Shown here: one piece after another, positions 1 to 5,116 of the stretch
Numbering within the stretch: the stretch's first letter is position 1
Layout of the letters: each line of letters opens with the position of its first letter
NCBI GenBank assembly: GCA_018969455.1
Contig: JAGWYI010000095.1
Coordinates: forward strand, 1 to 10,457
Direction: 5' to 3'
Source: Bacteroidota bacterium
GTDB lineage: Bacteria > Bacteroidota > Bacteroidia > Chitinophagales > Saprospiraceae
Length of the DNA stretch: 10,457 bases
Notes under the pieces: generated by a model
Seen by the model: the letters and a program-made list of their open reading frames with translations, nothing else
Databases searched by the model: none
Told to the model about the DNA's origin: nothing
Translations under genes and position numbers: made by a program

Positions 1-4
1 ACTG

Positions 5-31
5 GGGTGCGGTGTGAAAGACTCCGCACCC
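5..31 (+). terminator. Probable intrinsic terminator of the gene upstream of the window
   Basis: Eight-base perfect stem (GGGTGCGG at 5-12, CCGCACCC at 24-31) with an 11-base loop, followed by TCATTTTAAAA. It lies directly before the first GH32 gene, so it probably ends transcription from the left and insulates the fructan genes. The T-run is weak, so a regulatory 5' UTR hairpin is an alternative. Confidence 0.55.
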
Positions 32-50
32 TCATTTTAAAATTACGAAT

Positions 51-2531
51 ATGAATTGTAAAATCTTATTGATGCTGCTCTGCTGGCATTTTGGTTTATC
101 AAGCGCTGTCGCACAGCAACCCGTTGCTCAATGGCTGTTTGATGAAAATTCAGGACTATTAACCACTGAAAAACAGAGCAATACTGGTTTTACAATTAAA
201 AATGATTACCCTAAACAAGAAAGTGAACGAATCACAGGTGTTGCTGGCAACGCAATTCGACTAAATGGCTATGCAAGCTGGGTGGAAGGCACACTGCCTT
301 TTAATTTCTCAGACAAACAAATTACGGTAACAGCATGGGTGGCGCCTGAAGTGAACCCGTTTAGCAGCGCCGCTATCTTTACCAATGTTTCAGGCAACAC
401 CGGCGTGTACCTCGGAATTGATAATTTCGGCCGTTTGGATATTGGAGCGACCATCAATGGATATTATAATCAAAAAATCGCTGCAACTAAAGTTCCCATT
501 TGGCAATGGTCGCACCTTGCAATCACGGTAAACAGCAGCACAGGTGTTATGAAGGGCTACCTCAATGGTGTGCTCGTCGCAGAACAACAGGTACAAGCCG
601 GTACCCTTAACTGGCAAAGTGTCAACAACATCAAAATTGGCAAACACTATAACAGCCCGCTAAATGGCATTTATGAAACAGGCCTTTTCTGCGGACTGAT
701 TGATGCTGTGAAAGTTTACAATGCAGAATTAAACGCAAATCAGCTGGAATCGATCGTAACCAGCGAAAAGCCCGCCATCGCGCCCGATATGCGTATCCCT
801 GCCAGTCGATTTGAAGGCGATTTGCACCGACCAATCTTCCATGCTATTCCCGCTGCCAACTGGATGAATGAACCCCATGGATTGATTTATCACAAGGGCT
901 TGTATCATATCTTTTATCAAAAAAACGGCAATGGACCCTATTGGGGACGCCTGAATTGGGGGCATCAAACCAGTCCTGATCTTATTCGATGGACAGAACA
1001 ACCTGCTGTTCTTGCACCAGACGCAGGTATATACGACCGGGAAGGCTGCTGGTCGGGTTGTTCCATTCTGAAAGACGGCAATCCTTACATTATGTACACC
1101 GGTGTTGATGGCTCATCGGCACAAATGTGCCTCGCAAAAGCCAATTCAAATGTAAGCGCTTATCAAAAAGACAACAACAATCCAGTGGTATCCACCCCAC
1201 CGGCTCCCTATACTTCCTACGATTTTCGGGATCCCTACCTGTGGTCAGAAAATGGAAATTTCTATATGACCATCGGTACCGGATTGGGTGGTAATGGAAA
1301 CAGCGGTGGCGCAGTGCTTCTCTATAAATCAACCGATTTGATCAACTGGCAATACCTCCGAGTATTGTATAAAGGATTTCCACAAACCGATAATTCTGGA
1401 ATCTTCTGGGAAGTGCCTATGTTTCTCCGCTTCGGAGACAAATACGTACTTACCGCTCAACCTGTTCCTCAATCAGGAGCTCCTGCACGGATTCTTTATT
1501 GGATCGGAAGTTTTGTAAATGAACAGTTTACCCCTGATAACACGGTACCCAAACTGCTCGAACCTGGCGATAACCTTCTGGGCGTAACCACGACCCGCGA
1601 TCCGGAAGGAAACCTGATGGCAATCGGAATCATCCCCGATATCCTTCCAGATGTAGAACAACGTAAAAAAGGTTGGGCTAATCTAATGAGTTTGCCGCGT
1701 TTATGGTCGCTCTCTGCCGATGGTAAGACACTGCAACAAAAACCAATCCCCGCATTGACCAAATTACGCGGTACCCAATTGCACTTCGATAATATTCCAG
1801 TTGCGGCAGGGAAAAATAGTTTTTTGCCCAATGCAAGCGGACGCCATCTGGAAATTCATGCGGTCATAAACCCTGGCACCGCCTCCAGGGTAGGATTAAT
1901 CCTGGCAAAATCCACCGACAATTCGGAACGTACCCGAATTTATTGGGAGGTACCGCTCAATATTTTGCAAATTGAACGCAGTAGCTCCAGCATTAATCTC
2001 AGTGCCCCCAAAGGAAATATAAGCACATTGTTCCCCCAAGATTCGTCACAAATGCTTGATTTGCAAATATTTCTGGACGGCTCTGTGCTCGAAGTGTTTA
2101 TAAATCAAAAACAAGCGCTCTCTACCCGAATTTATCCGGAAAAACCGGAAAGCATAGGCCTCGACCTTTTTACGCAAGGCGGAACCGCCATTTTTAAAAC
2201 CCTCGATATCTGGACTATGAAGTCCATGAACGATTCTACCCTCACTTCTGTCACAAGCCACTCCCCCATTCCCTTAAATGCCATTGAGCGCATCGCGCCA
2301 AACCCGAGCGCCAATGAATTTAACCTCACAATCAATGTACCCGAAAACCAAAACATCCAAATCCATATTTTCGATAATGCCGGTCAATTGAAATACAATC
2401 AGACTTTCGAGGATTTGCCTGCCGGAAAAAACACCTTGAAAATAACACAGAATCTGCCAACCGGATTGTATTATATTAAAACTACAGGCAATAAAGGACT
2501 TGATGGCTCCGGGACTTTGATCAAAAACTGA
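51..2531 (+). CDS. Secreted LamG-GH32 fructan hydrolase-like protein with T9SS sorting domain
   Basis: 826 residues. An N-terminal signal peptide (about 1-21, ending AVAQ) is followed by a LamG/concanavalin-like jelly-roll (about 25-235, with a WSHLAITVN strand and a GLIDAVKVYN end typical of LamG). A GH32 five-bladed propeller (about 264-570), a GH32 C-terminal beta-sandwich (about 575-725) and a type A Por-secretion C-terminal domain (about 745-826, starting APNPS) complete it. GH32 enzymes hydrolyse beta-fructosides such as sucrose, inulin and levan. Visible motifs: W271-M-N-E-P-H-G277 where the family normally has WMNDPNG, R393-D394-P395 (transition-state stabiliser), and W-E454-V where the family has EC. 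Thus the general acid Glu and RDP Asp are kept, but the nucleophile Asp is Glu274 and the Cys is Val. Fold, export route and family are well supported; substrate and even activity are not. It is followed 69 bases later by a second GH32 gene on the same strand, probably co-transcribed. ATG at 51 is chosen because it gives an immediate signal peptide. Confidence 0.9.
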   Translation: MNCKILLMLLCWHFGLSSAVAQQPVAQWLFDENSGLLTTEKQSNTGFTIKNDYPKQESERITGVAGNAIRLNGYASWVEGTLPFNFSDKQITVTAWVAPEVNPFSSAAIFTNVSGNTGVYLGIDNFGRLDIGATINGYYNQKIAATKVPIWQWSHLAITVNSSTGVMKGYLNGVLVAEQQVQAGTLNWQSVNNIKIGKHYNSPLNGIYETGLFCGLIDAVKVYNAELNANQLESIVTSEKPAIAPDMRIPASRFEGDLHRPIFHAIPAANWMNEPHGLIYHKGLYHIFYQKNGNGPYWGRLNWGHQTSPDLIRWTEQPAVLAPDAGIYDREGCWSGCSILKDGNPYIMYTGVDGSSAQMCLAKANSNVSAYQKDNNNPVVSTPPAPYTSYDFRDPYLWSENGNFYMTIGTGLGGNGNSGGAVLLYKSTDLINWQYLRVLYKGFPQTDNSGIFWEVPMFLRFGDKYVLTAQPVPQSGAPARILYWIGSFVNEQFTPDNTVPKLLEPGDNLLGVTTTRDPEGNLMAIGIIPDILPDVEQRKKGWANLMSLPRLWSLSADGKTLQQKPIPALTKLRGTQLHFDNIPVAAGKNSFLPNASGRHLEIHAVINPGTASRVGLILAKSTDNSERTRIYWEVPLNILQIERSSSSINLSAPKGNISTLFPQDSSQMLDLQIFLDGSVLEVFINQKQALSTRIYPEKPESIGLDLFTQGGTAIFKTLDIWTMKSMNDSTLTSVTSHSPIPLNAIERIAPNPSANEFNLTINVPENQNIQIHIFDNAGQLKYNQTFEDLPAGKNTLKITQNLPTGLYYIKTTGNKGLDGSGTLIKN

Positions 2532-2577
2532 AGATTCAACAGCTGCGGTATTCGTAAAAAATCTTGACCCAATTTAC

Positions 2578-2595
2578 CAGTTTTTTTAAAAACTG
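2578..2595. other. AT-rich palindrome just before the second GH32 gene
   Basis: CAGTTTTT, TT, AAAAACTG: an 8-base perfect stem around two bases, ending five bases before the ATG at 2601. It could be a weak terminator/attenuator between the two GH32 genes or a protein-binding palindrome. The loop is too small for a good RNA hairpin. I see no Shine-Dalgarno sequence, as is usual in Bacteroidota. Confidence 0.35.
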
Positions 2596-2600
2596 TCACC

Positions 2601-4178
2601 ATGACTCGTAACCTCCTCCTGTTTTTTATACTTTCGCTCTGGGCTTGTAAAACCATATACATGAACTCAGGCAATCCACCAGAACCCTATCGCCCGCTGT
2701 TTCATTTCACGCCTCCTCAAATGTGGATGAACGACCCCAACGGCCTGGTCTATTACGAAGGCGAATACCACCTTTTTTATCAATATTACCCCGAAGCAAC
2801 CGTGTGGGGGCCCATGCACTGGGGGCATGCCGTCAGTACCGATCTGGTGCACTGGCAACACCTGCCCATTGCCTTGTTTCCCGATTCACTCGGCTATATC
2901 TTTTCAGGTTCGGCGGTCATAGACTGGAACAACACAAGCAAACTGGGAAAATCCGGAAAACCGCCCATGGTGGCCATTTTTACCCACCACAACATGGATG
3001 GCGAAAAAGCGGGAACCCACGATTTTCAATTCCAGAGTCTGGCTTACAGCAACGACAAAGGCCGTACCTGGACCAAATATCCCGGCAACCCGGTTTTACC
3101 CAACACTGAAAAAATACGCGATTTCCGCGACCCGCATGTGCGCTGGGATGCCGATTCCAAACAATGGATACTGGTGCTGGCTGCCCAAAACCATGTGAAA
3201 ATATACGGCTCCCCCGATTTGATCCACTGGAGCCACCTCAGCGATTTCGGCGAAAACCTGGGCGCGCACGGGGGCGTATGGGAATGCCCCGATTTGTTGC
3301 CCATGACCGTAGAAAACATTTACCCAGTAAGCTCCCCCAATGAAAAAAAATGGGTGCTGCTGCAAAGCCTGAATCCAGGCGGGCCCAATGGCGGCAGTGC
3401 CACACAATATTTTGTGGGCCGATTTGATGGTAAAAATTTCACCCTCGACCCCGATTTTGCCCCCTTGGCAGCCAACGGAAAGGCCATGTGGCTCGACTGG
3501 GGCAAAGACAACTACGCAGGCGTCACATGGGCCGATATACCCGCATCCGACGGACGCAACCTGTTTGTCGGCTGGATGTCGAACTGGGAATACGCCACCA
3601 AAGTGCCCACCAAAACCTGGCGCAGCGCCATGACCCTGCCCCGAAGCCTGCACCTGAAACGCTACCCGGAAGGCCTGCGCCTCACTTCTGAACCCATAAA
3701 AGAACTGGAAAAACTTCGAACCAAACCAACGGAACTAAATATGGCAGATTTCAATGGAATGGTCGATTTGAGCTCCACAATCGATGCATCCAGCATGGAA
3801 TTGCAACTGGAAGTGGAAACCGGTTTGCCAGGCGAATTATCCATCGAATTATCCAACGACCTGGGCGAACGATACATTATTGGTTATAATGCAGCCCGAA
3901 ATGTATTTTTCAGCGACCGAAGGCAGACTGGCAAGCACGATTTCTCCGAAACATTCGCCGCTAAAAGAACGGAAGCCCCGCGCCTGACATCAAACAAGCA
4001 CCTAAGCCTGCACCTGTTTTTTGATGTCGCTTCCTGTGAACTTTTCGCCGACGGCGGCTTGACTGCAATAACAGAAATTTATTTCCCCACCCACAATTTT
4101 TCCAAAATAAAATTACAATCCAACCGCTCTTGTTCGGTCCAATTGAAAGGATATTCGCTGCAACGCGCCTCAAAATGA
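2601..4178 (+). CDS. GH32 exo-fructanase/invertase-type lipoprotein (levanase-like)
   Basis: 525 residues, a usual length for a secreted bacterial levanase/inulinase/invertase of family GH32. The N-terminus has a hydrophobic stretch and a lipobox-like L-W-A-C16, so it is predicted to be lipid-anchored on the cell envelope. All three GH32 signatures are intact: W42-M-N-D45-P-N-G (nucleophile Asp45), R176-D177-P178, and W-E228-C229-P-D (acid/base Glu228). The five-bladed propeller covers about 30-345 and the C-terminal beta-sandwich about 370-520. The reaction is a retaining hydrolysis of terminal beta-D-fructofuranosides; levan, inulin or sucrose cannot be told apart by eye. It follows the LamG-GH32 gene by 69 bases, so the two probably form an operon: one exported through type IX secretion, one kept on the cell as a lipoprotein. 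No SusC/SusD pair or fructokinase is in view. The ATG at 2601 gives the signal directly. Confidence 0.93.
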   Translation: MTRNLLLFFILSLWACKTIYMNSGNPPEPYRPLFHFTPPQMWMNDPNGLVYYEGEYHLFYQYYPEATVWGPMHWGHAVSTDLVHWQHLPIALFPDSLGYIFSGSAVIDWNNTSKLGKSGKPPMVAIFTHHNMDGEKAGTHDFQFQSLAYSNDKGRTWTKYPGNPVLPNTEKIRDFRDPHVRWDADSKQWILVLAAQNHVKIYGSPDLIHWSHLSDFGENLGAHGGVWECPDLLPMTVENIYPVSSPNEKKWVLLQSLNPGGPNGGSATQYFVGRFDGKNFTLDPDFAPLAANGKAMWLDWGKDNYAGVTWADIPASDGRNLFVGWMSNWEYATKVPTKTWRSAMTLPRSLHLKRYPEGLRLTSEPIKELEKLRTKPTELNMADFNGMVDLSSTIDASSMELQLEVETGLPGELSIELSNDLGERYIIGYNAARNVFFSDRRQTGKHDFSETFAAKRTEAPRLTSNKHLSLHLFFDVASCELFADGGLTAITEIYFPTHNFSKIKLQSNRSCSVQLKGYSLQRASK

Positions 4179-4191
4179 ACGCTTCGCTAAG

Positions 4192-4233
4192 CCCCAAAAA
4201 GCAAACGAGCTTTTACCCATTTGCTTTTTGGGG
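4192..4233 (+). terminator. Strong hairpin downstream of the GH32 pair
   Basis: Perfect 14-base stem, CCCCAAAAAGCAAA (4192-4205) with TTTGCTTTTTGGGG (4220-4233), and a 14-base loop, beginning 14 bases after the GH32 stop codon. No T-tract follows on the plus strand (GAAAATGC), but the stem itself holds five Ts. It is the most likely end of the GH32 transcript, either as an intrinsic terminator or as a 3'-end stabilising stem. Confidence 0.6.
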
Positions 4234-4278
4234 AAAATGCTGTAATGGGTCTGATTGGTTACAAAATCGGACAGGATA

Positions 4279-4379
4279 CTTTAGGCCGCCAGATTTTGCG
4301 CATAACGATCTTTATAAATCATTTTAAATCAGCAAAATCCATCCTGGTTTATCCACAAAATCCGGCGAATCCTGGTATA
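4279..4379 (+). repeat. 101-bp dispersed repeat, copy 1 (inverted partner at 7859-7959)
   Basis: Aligns without gaps to the reverse complement of 7859-7959 with 8 mismatches by my hand count (93/101). It contains ATCC-type sub-repeats (ATCCTGGT at 4341 and again at 4369) and a perfect DnaA 9-mer TTATCCACA at 4349-4357. It has no coding capacity and lies in an intergenic gap, as expected of a dispersed intergenic repeat. Which copy is the original, and how many more exist in the genome, cannot be seen here. Confidence 0.88.
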
Positions 4380-4387
4380 TAAACGTT

Positions 4388-4404
4388 CGACCTTTGCGAG
4401 GTCG
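4388..4404. other. Small GC-containing hairpin next to repeat copy 1
   Basis: CGACCT (4388-4393), loop TTGCG, AGGTCG (4399-4404). With two bulges the stem can extend outward to AACG.../...CGTT (4382-4412). It sits just 3' of repeat copy 1. Function unknown. Confidence 0.45.
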
Positions 4405-4413
4405 CAAGCGTTA

Positions 4414-4441
4414 TTCCAAATTTTGAAATCAAAATTTGGAA
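4414..4441. other. Perfect 13-base inverted repeat
   Basis: TTCCAAATTTTGA (4414-4426) and TCAAAATTTGGAA (4429-4441) are perfect reverse complements around AA. This is a 28-base near-palindrome, more like a dimeric-protein binding site or a cruciform than a terminator because the loop is only two bases. It is about 700 bases upstream of dnaB. No family of regulator can be named. Confidence 0.6.
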
Positions 4442-4530
4442 AAATAATGTGTAGCTTCTCTAATTAAAGCTTGCATCCTTAAAAAAAGCAAGCAGCATAA
4501 AATTGTTTAAAATACAGGAAATCAAATATT

Positions 4531-4567
4531 TGCGTTTTTACCCATTTTTGGGTAAAAAAAACACGCA
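4531..4567. terminator. AT-rich stem-loop, possible bidirectional terminator
   Basis: TTTTTACCC (4535-4543), loop ATTTTT, GGGTAAAAA (4550-4558). An outer TGCGT (4531-4535) can pair with ACGCA (4563-4567) across a small bulge. T- and A-rich arms on both sides suit termination in either direction, but no gene ends immediately beside it, so its role is open. Confidence 0.4.
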
Positions 4568-4827
4568 AACCTTCCGGATTTTTACTTGGGAGATTATAAA
4601 TAGGACATTTATACCATTTAATGAAATTTGTTTTAACTACCATATAATGTCGTATACCTTACATTTATTCCAAACATTATATTTTAAATTTGCAAAAATT
4701 CTGCCTGTTCCATTTTTTTTTGAACAGTGGAAAAAAATTGCCGGAAAGCAGACCAGGACCCAATATTAAGTAGGTGTTAAATCGTGCGTTTAGCATTTCG
4801 GTGTATTAATTTGCTTCAATTCAAGTC

Positions 4828-4947
4828 TTTAAAATATTTTAAAATCTACCAAGCGAACGCCCCCATTTTTGTGGAAAACTGTTGGCGTATGTGAATAACT
4901 TGCATAGTTTTTCCACTTGTCCACATAACCGACCCTGGTTATCCACA
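4828..4947. other. oriC: Candidate replication origin / DnaA-binding region
   Basis: Five DnaA-box-like 9-mers lie within 78 bases: TTTTCCACA (minus, 4870-4878), TTATTCACA (minus, 4890-4898), TTTTCCACT (plus, 4909-4917), TTGTCCACA (plus, 4917-4925) and the perfect consensus TTATCCACA (plus, 4939-4947). Another TTTTCCACT is on the minus strand at 4726-4734. Beside the cluster is an AT-only 16-base palindrome, TTTAAAATATTTTAAA (4828-4843), a possible unwinding element. ATAACC (4925-4930) and GGTTAT (4937-4942) form a stem linking the last two boxes. Clustered boxes plus an AT-rich element in a long gap fit an oriC. A DnaA-regulated dnaB promoter or a DnaA-titration site is the alternative. Confidence 0.55.
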
Positions 4948-5016
4948 GATAATGGGTATACGGAATGTTTCGAAATCGCATCCTATTGTATTCGGATGTA
5001 AGTTTGTGTTGCCTTA

Positions 5017-5046
5017 TTGTGTGCCCAAAATTCGGCATTATAGTTG
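5017..5046 (+). promoter_or_regulatory. Possible dnaB promoter (Bacteroidota type)
   Basis: TTG at 5017-5019, 19 bases, then TATAGTTG at 5039-5046, one mismatch from the Bacteroidota -7 consensus TAnnTTTG with a suitable -33 TTG. It would start transcription near 5053, about 65 bases before the dnaB ATG and just downstream of the DnaA-box cluster. Short degenerate motifs like this arise by chance, so this is weak. Confidence 0.3.
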
Positions 5047-5116
5047 TCTTCAGGCCTCATCCAATCAAGCACGCCGCCCAGAGCCTATTCTAGAACCGAC
5101 TTAATGATTCGTGCCC

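Larger units (their letters stand above)
4179..5116. other. About 940-base non-coding AT-rich region upstream of dnaB
   Basis: No convincing gene is seen. The one plus-strand open frame of note (4503-4769) has an AT-rich, Phe/Ile/Tyr-heavy translation without recognisable motifs. The region instead holds, in order: the GH32 terminator hairpin, repeat copy 1 (4279-4379), several hairpins between 4388 and 4567, a small stem CTGTTC/GAACAG (4705-4710, 4722-4727), an AT-only 16-base palindrome (4828-4843), a DnaA-box cluster (4870-4947) and the dnaB leader. Such a long, structured, AT-rich gap is unusual beside the tightly packed genes elsewhere in the window. Confidence 0.75.

Noticed and set aside
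3096..3653. 185-codon minus-strand frame inside the second GH32 gene
   Set aside because: Fully inside a gene with intact GH32 catalytic motifs on the other strand; a shadow of its codon usage.
4503..4769. 88-codon plus-strand open frame in the gap before dnaB
   Set aside because: AT-rich, hydrophobic/aromatic translation with no motif; it overlaps hairpins and a candidate DnaA box, and starts without a plausible initiation context. Probably chance.
5111..5116. GTG at 5111 as the dnaB start
   Set aside because: Possible, but the ATG two codons later is as good, and neither has a clear ribosome site; ATG is preferred by default.
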